Assembly (NCBI GenBank): GCA_945878575.1
Contig: CAMDUB010000006.1
Location: forward strand, 1-64,000
DNA: 64,000 nucleotides
From: Phycisphaera mikurensis NBRC 102666
GTDB taxonomy: Bacteria > Planctomycetota > Phycisphaerae > Phycisphaerales > SM1A02
Direction of reading: 5' to 3'
Shown one piece after another: positions 56,742 to 64,000 of the stretch. The translations under genes were made by a program, and so were the position numbers. Within the stretch, counting starts at the first letter, position 1. Each line of letters opens with the position of its first letter. The notes beneath the pieces were generated by a model. That model saw only the letters and a program-made list of their open reading frames with translations, did no database searches and was not told where the DNA came from.

Positions 56742-58535
56742 ATGCCCGCGGACACGATCACCAATATCTCCTGCTACCAGTTCGCCGAGCTCTCCGATCT
56801 CAAGGTGCTGCGTCAGCGTCTCTTGGAGCAATGCAAAGCCAATGAGCTCAAGGGGACGATCCTCCTGAGTACTGAGGGCATCAACATGTTCGTCGCTGGC
56901 CTCCGCGAGCACGTGGATGCGCTGGTCGCTGTGTTGCATGCCATTCCGGGACTGGAAGGCCTCAAGCCCAAGTACAGCGAGAGCGCCGAGCAGCCCTTTC
57001 GTCGCATGCTGGTGCGGATCAAGAAAGAGATCATTGCATTTGGGGTCGAAGGGATTGAGCCTGCCAAGTACACCTCGCCGCGTTTGGAGCCAAAGGTGCT
57101 CAAGCAATGGCTCGATGAAGGTCGCCCGGTCATTCTTTATGACACCCGTAACGACTATGAGGTGAAGCTGGGCACGTTCAAGGGGGCAGTGATCGCGGGT
57201 ATTGATTCGTTCCGCGACTTTCCAGCGGCGGTCGCCAAATTGCCGCCGGAGATGAAGCACGCGCAAGTGGTGTCCTTCTGCACCGGCGGTATCCGCTGTG
57301 AGAAAGCCGCGCCGTTCCTGGAGCGTGAGGGCTTCGAACACGTCTGGCAACTTGAAGGCGGCATATTGAAATACTTTGAGGAATGCGGTAACTCGCATTA
57401 CCAAGGCGAGCTGTTCGTATTTGATCAACGCGTGGGCGTTGACCCCGGCCTGCATGAGACGGCGTGGTCATTGTGTTTCGCGTGCCGGACGCCGCTCACC
57501 GCTGAGGAGAAGACCGATCAACGGTACGTGGAGAATGTGTCCTGCCAGTACTGCTTCAAGGCCACCGAAGAGCAGCAACGTCAGCAGATCGAAGCGCGCC
57601 ACGCTGCCATTCGTGCCGCGGTGACGCCGCTACCTGGAAGCGTTCCGTATGACCAGGCGCGCCCGCTGAACGTGCCGGAAGCTTGCGATCGCGGCACGCT
57701 TCTTGACTGTTTGTGCACGGTCATGGCGCACATTTCGCGCGAGGAATGGCTGGCGGTGTGTGAGGCTGGCGGCATTGTTACCGATGATCACACGCCTGTT
57801 TCCGCGCAGCACATGGTGCGCGCTGGGGAGCGCTACCGGCACCTGAAGCCCGCGCAGTGTGAGCCCGATGTGAATGCGGACATTCGCGTGCTGTTTGAAG
57901 ATGAAGCGATCATTGTCCTGAACAAGCCCGCGCCGCTCCCGGTACATGCGTGCGGACGGTTCAACCGCAACACGCTGCAATTCATCCTGAATACTGTGTG
58001 GCATCCGCTCCGACCGCGCAGCGTGCATCGGCTGGATGCAAACACTACTGGCGTCACTGTCCTGTGTAAGACGCGGCACTTTGCAAGTTTGGTGCAGCCG
58101 CAGTTTGAACATGGCGAAGTGGAGAAACACTATCTCGCCCGCGTGCAGGGACATCCGCCACACGATGAGTTCACCTGCGACGCACCCGTGAGTGTGGAAG
58201 CGGGCAAACTCGGCGGGCGCACGGTGGATGAAACTGGCCTGGAGGCCCACACGCAGTTCCGGGTACTTGCGCGTCATGCCGACGGCACCGCCCTACTTCT
58301 TGCCCGCCCCTTGACTGGCCGCACCAATCAGATCCGCATTCATCTTTGGCATCTTGGTTTCCCCATCGTCGGCGACGCGGCCTACCTCGCCGGCGGCGTG
58401 GTTGGAGAAACCCAAACCCTGGCCGTGGGCGACGCCCCGCTCTGCCTGCACGCGCAGCGGATCACGTTCATGCATCCGCTGACTAAAGAGCGCGTGACGT
58501 TTGAGGCGGAGCGGCCGGTGTGGGCGACTGTGTAA
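56742..58535 (+). CDS. TrhO-RluA fusion: tRNA uridine hydroxylase plus pseudouridine synthase
   Basis: A 597-residue protein. About residues 1-290 are a TrhO (YceA) unit: ISCYQFAELSDLKVLRQRLL, TILLSTEGINMFVAG, then a rhodanese domain with DTRNDYEVKLGTFKGAV and catalytic FCTGGIRCEKAAPFL. Zinc cysteines CFACRTPL and CQYCFKAT follow. TrhO makes 5-hydroxyuridine at tRNA position 34. From about residue 340 an S4-like segment (HISREEWLAVCEAGGIVTDD) leads to an RluA-type synthase with PLPVHACGR, HRLDANTTGVTVL (catalytic Asp), RPLTGRTNQIRIHLWHLGFP and GDAAY. Joining two RNA-modifying enzymes in one chain is unusual. Confidence 0.9.
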   Translation: MPADTITNISCYQFAELSDLKVLRQRLLEQCKANELKGTILLSTEGINMFVAGLREHVDALVAVLHAIPGLEGLKPKYSESAEQPFRRMLVRIKKEIIAFGVEGIEPAKYTSPRLEPKVLKQWLDEGRPVILYDTRNDYEVKLGTFKGAVIAGIDSFRDFPAAVAKLPPEMKHAQVVSFCTGGIRCEKAAPFLEREGFEHVWQLEGGILKYFEECGNSHYQGELFVFDQRVGVDPGLHETAWSLCFACRTPLTAEEKTDQRYVENVSCQYCFKATEEQQRQQIEARHAAIRAAVTPLPGSVPYDQARPLNVPEACDRGTLLDCLCTVMAHISREEWLAVCEAGGIVTDDHTPVSAQHMVRAGERYRHLKPAQCEPDVNADIRVLFEDEAIIVLNKPAPLPVHACGRFNRNTLQFILNTVWHPLRPRSVHRLDANTTGVTVLCKTRHFASLVQPQFEHGEVEKHYLARVQGHPPHDEFTCDAPVSVEAGKLGGRTVDETGLEAHTQFRVLARHADGTALLLARPLTGRTNQIRIHLWHLGFPIVGDAAYLAGGVVGETQTLAVGDAPLCLHAQRITFMHPLTKERVTFEAERPVWATV

Positions 58536-58556
58536 ATCGTCCACTTGGTGGACGAT
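58536..58556. terminator. Inverted repeat between convergent genes
   Basis: atcgtccac-ttg-gtggacgat is a perfect nine-base stem directly after the TAA of the fusion gene; an extra cgtccac follows at 58,560. There is no T-run, so it may stop transcription from both sides or merely shield ends. Confidence 0.5.
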
Positions 58557-58594
58557 ATTCGTCCACTGAAGGGTTGATCAATATAAAAGTTGTT

Positions 58595-60448
58595 TCACGA
58601 TTCCCGATTCGTCACGATCTCCACGATCTGCTGCTCGCGAGATTGAAACAGTCCACCCTGCCAGCTCAACAGCAGTCGATAGATCAAAACGACCACCGCG
58701 CATTGCAGAAGAGACAAAATCAAATAGACCGGAACTTGTTCGATCCATCCTTGGGACTTTATGAGTGCCTCGATTCCCAAGGGCAACAGCGTTGGTACCT
58801 GCGTTAAAGGAAACAGAATCCCGACCGTCAACATTTGCCGCAGCACGACGCTCATCTTCGGCTTCGAGTGGCTGAGCGATCCGGCGGCGATGTAGGCCGG
58901 GGCATAAATTGACGACAAATTCGCCAGCAAACAAAACAAAAGAAACATCGAGACGAACTGCGGAAACATGGCCAGGAAGTGATCGACCCGCATCGGGACG
59001 AAGACCTGCACGGCGACAAGTAGAACCAGGGCCATGCCCGCCACAACCGGAGCAAAGGCCAGATTTTTCCCCAGCAGGATGTCGCGGCGCGAAGCCGCGC
59101 TCAGCACAAAGATACGAAACCCACCGCGGTCGAAACCGAACTGGTTCGACATCAATTGCAGCACGCCGGCCAACACGACGAACATCGCCCCCACCCCAAT
59201 CAGTGGCCGGATCCAGTCCGAAACGTTCTGTAGTCCGCTTCCGCGCAACAGCATCGTGCCGAAAAGAACCGCCATGATGAGGGGGCTCAGCAACATCATC
59301 TTTGCCTCGGGAGAGCGCAACAGCGAGCGTAAGCCCCCCAAAGCGATAGCCGCAACCGGCTCGGACAATCCAGGGATCCGCCGTTCCAGCAACAGCGTTC
59401 TCGTTTTCCCCAGGCCAGCCGGGGTCGCAGCGACCCTGGAGGATGGCTGGCTCCCGCGTGCGGTCGCTTGTCCCTGATACATTCCAACCGTGGTGCGGTA
59501 GGCACGCCACAGGCTGGCGGAACCAATCAGAGTCATCCCCAGAATCCCCAATAGGGCCGGGATCAAACGTCCTTCGGCGGCCCCCTTGACCCCCAGCGGC
59601 AGCCAGCCGATGGGAAGCACCAGGTTGGCAAGCAAGGCGGACTCTTCCACCTGCTCGGAGAGTTCGCTATCTGACTGCTTTGTCGCCAATTCGTCATGAT
59701 CCACGAGTTCCTTTAGGCGGCGCGTGTACTCGTTGGCATCGAATTCATGCGCTTGAAACGCGCGATTCAACTCGTCCATTTCTTTGGCGAGCTGCCGCGA
59801 CTGCTCGGCTTGGCTTGTCAAGAAGGGCGCGAAGTTCGAACTCAGCAGAGACGGCAATTGCGATCCCAGTACGAAAATCACGGTCACAGCCACCACGACC
59901 AATCGGCGACGGCGCGGGTTATTCATCAGTGAGGAGAGCCAGCCCTGAAACTGATACGTCAGCGCGGTGACCATCAGGAGAAACGCCGCCAGCGCCGGCA
60001 ACACCGGAAGCAGCATCGCCCCCTTCACAAACACCAGTGCCAGTGAATAGCCGAACATCATCGGCACGAAAATAATCAGGCTGAGACGCAACAGCGAACT
60101 AAAATAGTTGATCAGGAACGCACTCTTCACCGAGACGGGAAGGTGCAGGAACTTGGAAAGCGACAACGGCTCGCTCCGCTGCAATTCCATGACTAGCCCG
60201 GTCATCCAAAAGACGAGAAAGGCTACGACCAAACCATCCCAAACGTACAGCAAGTGCATCGGCGTCCCCTTGGGAATCGCGTTCACACCCAGCGCAAAGC
60301 TGCCAATGAGCAACGGAACGGCCACGACTACCGCGCCAACGGCGATGACCATCATGAGGACGGCGTTGAAAGCCCCCGCGCGACGCCACTGGTTGACCAT
60401 CATCCGCCAACGCAACCAGACGAAAGCCTGGAAGTGCTGCCAGTTCAC
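58595..60448 (-). CDS. ABC-2 type exporter permease
   Basis: A 617-residue membrane protein. Hydrophobic helices are seen near AVLMMVIAVGAVVVAVPLLI, FLVFWMTGLVMEL, LSLIIFVPMMFGYSLALVFV and VVVAVTVIFVLGSQLPSLL, and near the end (MLTVGILFPLTQVPTLL, YLILSLLQCAVVVLIYRLLL). A long charged soluble loop (REMDELNRAFQAHEFDANEY-type, about residues 215-270) separates two membrane halves. The family is the large ABC-2-like exporters. It overlaps the ATPase gene by four bases, so they form one transporter. The exported substrate is unknown. Confidence 0.85.
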   Translation of the reverse strand: MNWQHFQAFVWLRWRMMVNQWRRAGAFNAVLMMVIAVGAVVVAVPLLIGSFALGVNAIPKGTPMHLLYVWDGLVVAFLVFWMTGLVMELQRSEPLSLSKFLHLPVSVKSAFLINYFSSLLRLSLIIFVPMMFGYSLALVFVKGAMLLPVLPALAAFLLMVTALTYQFQGWLSSLMNNPRRRRLVVVAVTVIFVLGSQLPSLLSSNFAPFLTSQAEQSRQLAKEMDELNRAFQAHEFDANEYTRRLKELVDHDELATKQSDSELSEQVEESALLANLVLPIGWLPLGVKGAAEGRLIPALLGILGMTLIGSASLWRAYRTTVGMYQGQATARGSQPSSRVAATPAGLGKTRTLLLERRIPGLSEPVAAIALGGLRSLLRSPEAKMMLLSPLIMAVLFGTMLLRGSGLQNVSDWIRPLIGVGAMFVVLAGVLQLMSNQFGFDRGGFRIFVLSAASRRDILLGKNLAFAPVVAGMALVLLVAVQVFVPMRVDHFLAMFPQFVSMFLLFCLLANLSSIYAPAYIAAGSLSHSKPKMSVVLRQMLTVGILFPLTQVPTLLPLGIEALIKSQGWIEQVPVYLILSLLQCAVVVLIYRLLLSWQGGLFQSREQQIVEIVTNRES

Positions 60449-61215
60449 GAGGCGGCCTCATCCAGCCAGTTGAGTTTGCGGGTCGATTCGGAATCAGCAC
60501 CCGCTTGCTGGAGAAATCGGTCTTCGAGCGTCCCCCCCTGTCGAATCGTCGCCAGCGGCCCCTGCTCGACCAATTTTCCCTTGACGATGATTCCCACGTG
60601 CGTGCAGAGCCGCTCGACGATTTCCAGAACGTGCGACGTAAGAAACACGGTGGATCCGCGAGCCACGTAGCCTGACAAAAGATCCCGTATCACGCGCGAA
60701 GTCACGGCATCGACCCCCTCGAACGGTTCGTCAAGAAACAAGAGGTCGGGATTGGGGAGCAGCGCGGCGGCCATGGCCAGCTTCTTCTTCATTCCATGCG
60801 AGTATTCCAGCGTCAGTTTCTTTTCTACATCATCCAGCGCCAGCACCGAAAGCAGTTCCTCGGTGCGGTTGCGGATCGTATCGCGCGGCATGAGGTGAAT
60901 GCGGCCGACGAACGTCAGATACTCGCGTGCCGTCAGGTTGTCGAAAAGAGCGAGATCTTCGGGAATGACTCCCATATGGCGTTTAGCGTCGAGCGACTCT
61001 TTTGGGTCGCGCATGTTTTTACCCAAGACGAGCATCCGACCGCCGGACGGAGCGAGCAGGCCGGTCAGCATTTTGATCGTCGTCGACTTGCCGGCACCGT
61101 TGGGGCCGAGGAAACCGTAAAACGTCCCCCGTTCGACTGCCAGGTCAATGCCGCCGACAGCGCAGAAATCGTTGAAATTCCGCGTCAATTGGTGGGTTTC
61201 AATCGCTAGATTCAT
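60445..61215 (-). CDS. ABC transporter ATP-binding protein
   Basis: A 256-residue ATPase. GFLGPNGAGKSTTIKML is Walker A, VIPEDLALFDNLTA holds the Q-loop region (here with E), YSHGMKKKLAMAAALL is the signature, LLFLDEPFEGVDAVTSR is Walker B and the D-loop, and FLTSHVLEIVERL is the H-loop. It energises the permease encoded downstream with a four-base overlap. DNA around it is less GC-rich than the GntR operon to the right, and the two exporters are unrelated. Confidence 0.95.
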   Translation of the reverse strand: MNLAIETHQLTRNFNDFCAVGGIDLAVERGTFYGFLGPNGAGKSTTIKMLTGLLAPSGGRMLVLGKNMRDPKESLDAKRHMGVIPEDLALFDNLTAREYLTFVGRIHLMPRDTIRNRTEELLSVLALDDVEKKLTLEYSHGMKKKLAMAAALLPNPDLLFLDEPFEGVDAVTSRVIRDLLSGYVARGSTVFLTSHVLEIVERLCTHVGIIVKGKLVEQGPLATIRQGGTLEDRFLQQAGADSESTRKLNWLDEAAS

Positions 61216-61329
61216 GGTGTTTCCCGTTGGAGTTGCAAATCGGATAGATACGCATTGAGATGGTCATCAGGCGGGCTCAGCGACTGATCGCATTGAGTCT
61301 CAGGCGGAACCGCGAACCCAAGCTGGTAA

Positions 61330-61680
61330 CTATTTTGACTGCGCGGCGTAGATGCGCGCCTCCTGCTCGGTGATCTTGCCGTCGGCGTTGGAGTCGCACA
61401 GGCGGACTGCCGAGTTCAAGGCGAAGGCCTCGGAATCCTTCTCCGTGCGATGGCTGTTGACGATGAGAGGGATGAAGAAAGTAGTGGTCTTCTCGTTGCG
61501 CTCACGCGACTCGGGCGACTTGGTGAAGGCCTCGTAGAAAATGCGTGCTGCGGCGTCGTTCTCGAACTCGACCTTTACGGGCTCGGTCTGGCGATAGACG
61601 GTTTCCCTACTGTTGATGCAGGCGGTCGAGGACGTGGCAACAAGGGCGAGGATGCTAAATCGGAGGAGAGCGACTTTCAT
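61330..61680 (-). CDS. EF-hand lipoprotein
   Basis: A 116-residue protein from the ATG at 61680; the frame is open farther upstream. MKVALLRFSILALVATSSTAC is a signal peptide with lipobox Cys. Residues near the end, DSNADGKITEQEA, form one EF-hand-like loop. The middle (AARIFYEAFTKSPESRERNE) is without known domain. It is probably a small periplasmic or outer-membrane lipoprotein that may bind calcium. Confidence 0.72.
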   Translation of the reverse strand: MKVALLRFSILALVATSSTACINSRETVYRQTEPVKVEFENDAAARIFYEAFTKSPESRERNEKTTTFFIPLIVNSHRTEKDSEAFALNSAVRLCDSNADGKITEQEARIYAAQSK

Positions 61681-61829
61681 GTCCCCGGTATACCCACACA
61701 GTGGGCGAAATGCATTCACCAAACAGGCGCTGATAGATAGGAATTCGCTTTCCAAGCGTCGTGGGCGCGACACAGCCGAGCCTAATTCTGGGGCGCGGGG
61801 GCATTTTTTTAAAATTTAGCGCAACATGG

Positions 61830-61857
61830 TTGACGCGGCTTGCGAATGCTGTACTAT
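61830..61857 (+). promoter_or_regulatory. Sigma-70-type promoter of GntR-ABC operon
   Basis: TTGACG (61,830-61,835) and TACTAT (61,852-61,857) with a 16-base spacer. Transcription should start only a few bases before the ATG at 61871, so the first gene may be nearly leaderless. Confidence 0.72.
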
Positions 61858-61868
61858 TACACTAGTAC
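61851..61868 (+). promoter_or_regulatory. GntR/YtrA operator (inverted repeat)
   Basis: GTACTA-TTACAC-TAGTAC is a perfect six-base inverted repeat with a six-base centre. It covers the -10 box, so binding of the GntR product would block its own promoter. Operators of YtrA-type regulators have the same outward-in palindrome style. Confidence 0.75.
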
Positions 61869-61870
61869 AC

Positions 61871-62281
61871 ATGAACACCATGCCACTCCCCTTCCTCATC
61901 AACCCCTCCGCGCCCGTGCCGATCTTCCAGCAGATCGCCGACGGGCTCCGCGCCGCGATCGGTCGGGGCGCATTCCCCGCCGGAAGCCTGCTGCCGAGCG
62001 TCCGGTCGATCGCCGAGGAACTCGGCGTCAACCCGAACACCGTGCACAAGGCGATCACTGAACTCGAGCGCGACGGCCTGGTGGTCGCCGAGCGAGGGCG
62101 CGGAATGGTCGTTCGCCCCGGCACCCGTTCGCAGGCCCGGGCCAGTGGCGACGAGGCCGTTGGCCAGCACCTTGAGGCTGCGGCGCGCCTGGCCGTGGTC
62201 GCCGGGGTGGCGGCGGATCGATTCGAGCAACTGGCCCGCCGCGCGCATGTGGCAGCCACCAAGCAAGGAGCACAGCTATGA
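61871..62281 (+). CDS. GntR-family regulator, YtrA-like
   Basis: A 136-residue protein starting MNTMPLPFLINPSAPVPIFQ at the ATG just downstream of the palindrome; an ATG at 61826 is upstream of the promoter and is rejected. PIFQQIADGLRAAIGRGAFP, then GSLLPSVRSIAEELGVNPNT and VHKAITELERDGLVVAERGR, are the full GntR winged helix. Only a short C-terminal helix follows, as in the YtrA subgroup (110-135 residues). It overlaps the ABC gene (ATGA). It is probably a repressor of the operon that responds to cell-wall or drug stress. Confidence 0.9.
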   Translation: MNTMPLPFLINPSAPVPIFQQIADGLRAAIGRGAFPAGSLLPSVRSIAEELGVNPNTVHKAITELERDGLVVAERGRGMVVRPGTRSQARASGDEAVGQHLEAAARLAVVAGVAADRFEQLARRAHVAATKQGAQL

Positions 62282-63192
62282 ACCATGAAACCGTACGTCC
62301 CCTCTTCACGCCCCTGCCCCTCGCGCTCCGCTGCAGCGGGCTGCGTGTCCGCTTCGGCCAGACGCAGGCGCTCGATGGCCTTGACCTGGAACTTGCCGCC
62401 GGTGACGCGCTCGGGATCGTCGGCCGCAACGGGGCCGGCAAGAGCACGCTCTTCCGGTGCCTCGTCGGTGCGGAGACGCCGGATGCGGGCACCATCGCGA
62501 GCATGCCCGCCATGGACCGCAGTTCGTTCCTCGCGAACACCGGCTTCGTGCCCGACCAGCTCGGCGCCTATGACTGGATGACCTGCGGGAGCGCGATCGA
62601 CTTCGTCGCGCGCCTGCAGCCGGCCTTCGATCGTGAGTGGAGCGATCGACTGGTGCGCGCGCTCGCGATCGACCGCGCCGCGCGCGTCACCAACCTTTCC
62701 CGTGGCATGCAGGCGCGGCTCGCGTTCGTGCTCGGGCTCTCGCACCGCCCCGGGCTGGTGCTGCTCGACGAGCCGCTGCTCGGCGTCGACGTGGTCACGC
62801 ACGACGTCGTGCTCGAGCTGCTCGCTGCGCTGCGGGCCGAGACGGGCTGCACGCTGCTGGTCGCCTCGCACCAGCTGGGGGACCTGGCGCGCCTCACCGA
62901 TCGCGTGGCGTTCATGGACCGCGGGCGCATTCAGGGAATCGTCGAGACGGAGTCGCTGACGGGCGGCACCTGCCGACTGACCGTGCGCGGCGTTCCGGAC
63001 ACGTGGGAGCCGTCGGTGCCGCGGATCCTCGTCCGACGCCAGCCCGGCGCGGTGGTGGTGACCGTCGAGGGCGACGGGCACCCGATCGCCGAGGAATTCC
63101 GCCGCACCCATGCGGGCGCGGAGGTGGACGTCACCGTGCTTTCCATCAACGAGGCGTGTGCCGACCGCATGCGCGCCATGGAGGGGATCTGA
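62278..63192 (+). CDS. ABC transporter ATP-binding protein (GntR-controlled)
   Basis: A 304-residue ATPase. GIVGRNGAGKSTLFRCL is Walker A, TNLSRGMQARLAFVLGL is the signature, LVLLDEPLLGVDVVTHD is Walker B/D-loop and LVASHQLGDLARL is the H-loop. The last 80 residues are an extra beta part (CRLTVRGVPDTW, GAVVVTVEGDG). It overlaps the regulator by four bases and the permease begins one base after its stop. The design matches YtrABC-like exporters. Confidence 0.94.
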   Translation: MNHETVRPLFTPLPLALRCSGLRVRFGQTQALDGLDLELAAGDALGIVGRNGAGKSTLFRCLVGAETPDAGTIASMPAMDRSSFLANTGFVPDQLGAYDWMTCGSAIDFVARLQPAFDREWSDRLVRALAIDRAARVTNLSRGMQARLAFVLGLSHRPGLVLLDEPLLGVDVVTHDVVLELLAALRAETGCTLLVASHQLGDLARLTDRVAFMDRGRIQGIVETESLTGGTCRLTVRGVPDTWEPSVPRILVRRQPGAVVVTVEGDGHPIAEEFRRTHAGAEVDVTVLSINEACADRMRAMEGI

Positions 63193-63193
63193 C

Positions 63194-64000
63194 ATGAGCC
63201 TCAACACCAGCATCAACCCGATCGACGCATCGTCCGGCTCGGTGGCCGGTCCGAGCTCGTTCATCCGTTCACCTCGCATCTCGACGTGGGCGGTCATGCG
63301 CACGCTGCTTGTGAAGGACGTGCGCGCTGCGGCGCTGCCGCTTGCGATCGTGGTCATCTTCGCCGTCATCACTGCGGTGCACGCGCTCGTGTTCGCGTCC
63401 AATAGCGTGCGCCCCGCGTGGGCCGACCTGTTCGTGTCGGCACTGCAGGCCATCCAGACGGCAAGCGTGGTCGGCAGCGCCGTGCTGCCGGCGTGGGTCG
63501 CGGTCGAGCTCGCGTTCCTCGAGGCGAGCCCCGGGCGACGGAGCGTGCTGCCGGCGCTCCCACCGTCCCCCGCCCACGTGGTTGCTTCGAAAGCGCTCGT
63601 GCTGCTTGCATGCGTCGTGTTGCTGGCAGCGTCCGCTTGGTACGCGCAATGGGCCGGACACTGGATCTCGGCCGCGCGTGCCTATGCCTTGAACACGGGA
63701 ATGACCACTCCGACGCCCTTCGTTGCGCACGTGGCGTTGTGGTGCTGGACGGTCTGCTCGGCGGTTGCGCTCGCCGGACTTGGTGCGCCAGCACTGGCCC
63801 GCGATCGCGCGGTCGGGTTCGTCGTCGCGATCGGCGTTCCCGGGGTGGTCGTCTTCGCATGCTGGGGCTTCGGTTTCGGCCTCGAAGGGTCCGCCGCCAT
63901 CGCCGTTCTGGCGTGTGCCTGGCTCGCGTGGATCGCGCGCCGTGCGGTGTCAGGCGCGGAAGTCGGGGACATCGGCCGGATCCTTCGGCGAAGGCACGGC
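63194..64000 (+). CDS. ABC permease of GntR operon, partial
   Basis: Open from the ATG at 63194 to the window edge without a stop. The N-terminus is MSLNTSINPIDASSGSVAGP, then TWAVMRTLLVKDVRAAALPL and a membrane helix AIVVIFAVITAVHALVFA. More hydrophobic segments follow: LQAIQTASVVGSAVLPAWVA, ALVLLACVVLLAASAWYAQ and further helices to the edge. It is the membrane half of the exporter encoded by the two preceding genes. Confidence 0.85.
   Translation, partial: MSLNTSINPIDASSGSVAGPSSFIRSPRISTWAVMRTLLVKDVRAAALPLAIVVIFAVITAVHALVFASNSVRPAWADLFVSALQAIQTASVVGSAVLPAWVAVELAFLEASPGRRSVLPALPPSPAHVVASKALVLLACVVLLAASAWYAQWAGHWISAARAYALNTGMTTPTPFVAHVALWCWTVCSAVALAGLGAPALARDRAVGFVVAIGVPGVVVFACWGFGFGLEGSAAIAVLACAWLAWIARRAVSGAEVGDIGRILRRRHG

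Noticed and set aside
56721-57455. Minus-strand frame of 244 residues
   Set aside because: Shadow of the TrhO part of the fusion gene; no motif of its own.
61816-63453. Minus-strand frame of 545 residues
   Set aside because: It covers the GntR and ABC genes, whose motifs are clear on the plus strand; its own translation has no recognisable domain.
1-64000. CRISPR array, tRNA, rRNA or insertion sequence
   Set aside because: No regular spaced repeats, no cloverleaf-like gaps and no transposase frames were noticed by eye; gaps between genes are short.

Overview
The window most likely comes from a planctomycete of the Phycisphaerae/Phycisphaerales type. Several secreted proteins end in a PEP-CTERM-like sorting tail of the PAPGA...RRR kind common in that group (genes at 36927, 45435, 47157, 48216). 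Three others end in a dockerin-like tail rich in DLNxDGxVxxADLGxLLxxW (37746, 43415, 49580). Shine-Dalgarno sites are often weak or missing, and TTG/GTG starts are used. No rRNA, tRNA, CRISPR array or insertion sequence was seen. No stretch longer than about 300 bases is without a gene.

Bases 1-35,400 are a defence or genome-conflict island. On the left are a large DUF4011-type helicase cut by the window edge, a TPR protein with a small partner, and an HNH-like protein. Bases 6,136-24,973 hold a dense set of genes I cannot match to a named system. These are a plus-strand group (Cys-rich protein, 937-residue DUF2325-like protein, 217-residue unknown), a minus-strand operon (203-residue unknown, AddA-like helicase with an added N-terminal nuclease-like domain, AddB-like protein with Fe-S cysteines), and a five-gene plus-strand operon (SNF2 helicase, Hsp70-fold ATPase with zinc motifs, coiled-coil protein, second Hsp70-like protein, small zinc protein). 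The minus and plus operons diverge from a gap of at most 35 bases. This is the best candidate for an undescribed system.

Bases 25,116-31,682 look like a complete restriction-modification locus of the GHKL (MutL/MORC-like) ATPase type: GHKL ATPase, Z1 helicase, DUF4420 PD-(D/E)XK protein, SRA-like reader and C5-cytosine methyltransferase, all on the minus strand. Bases 31,878-35,403 hold a second C5 methyltransferase with a candidate restriction enzyme downstream and an AspBHI/Mrr-like, probably modification-dependent, endonuclease upstream.

Bases 35,476-52,057 are mostly secreted or surface genes: a BSP-type metallopeptidase, a cupin, PEP-CTERM proteins, a BNR/sialidase-like lipoprotein, a DUF4174 protein, a choice-of-anchor I protein, a prepilin-like protein, a duplicated-domain dockerin protein and an M1-type aminopeptidase. 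Around 45.4-46.3 kb is a scarred zone holding a PEP-CTERM gene without its 5' end, a deleted copy of the DUF4174 gene and the tail of a Fic-family gene.

Bases 52,236-64,000 are more housekeeping-like: an SDR oxidoreductase, DUF2256 plus cryptochrome-DASH, DUF3422, GNAT, a TrhO-RluA fusion, an ABC-2 exporter pair, an EF-hand lipoprotein, and a GntR/YtrA-type regulator with its own ABC exporter. That last operon starts at a visible promoter whose -10 box lies inside a perfect inverted repeat.
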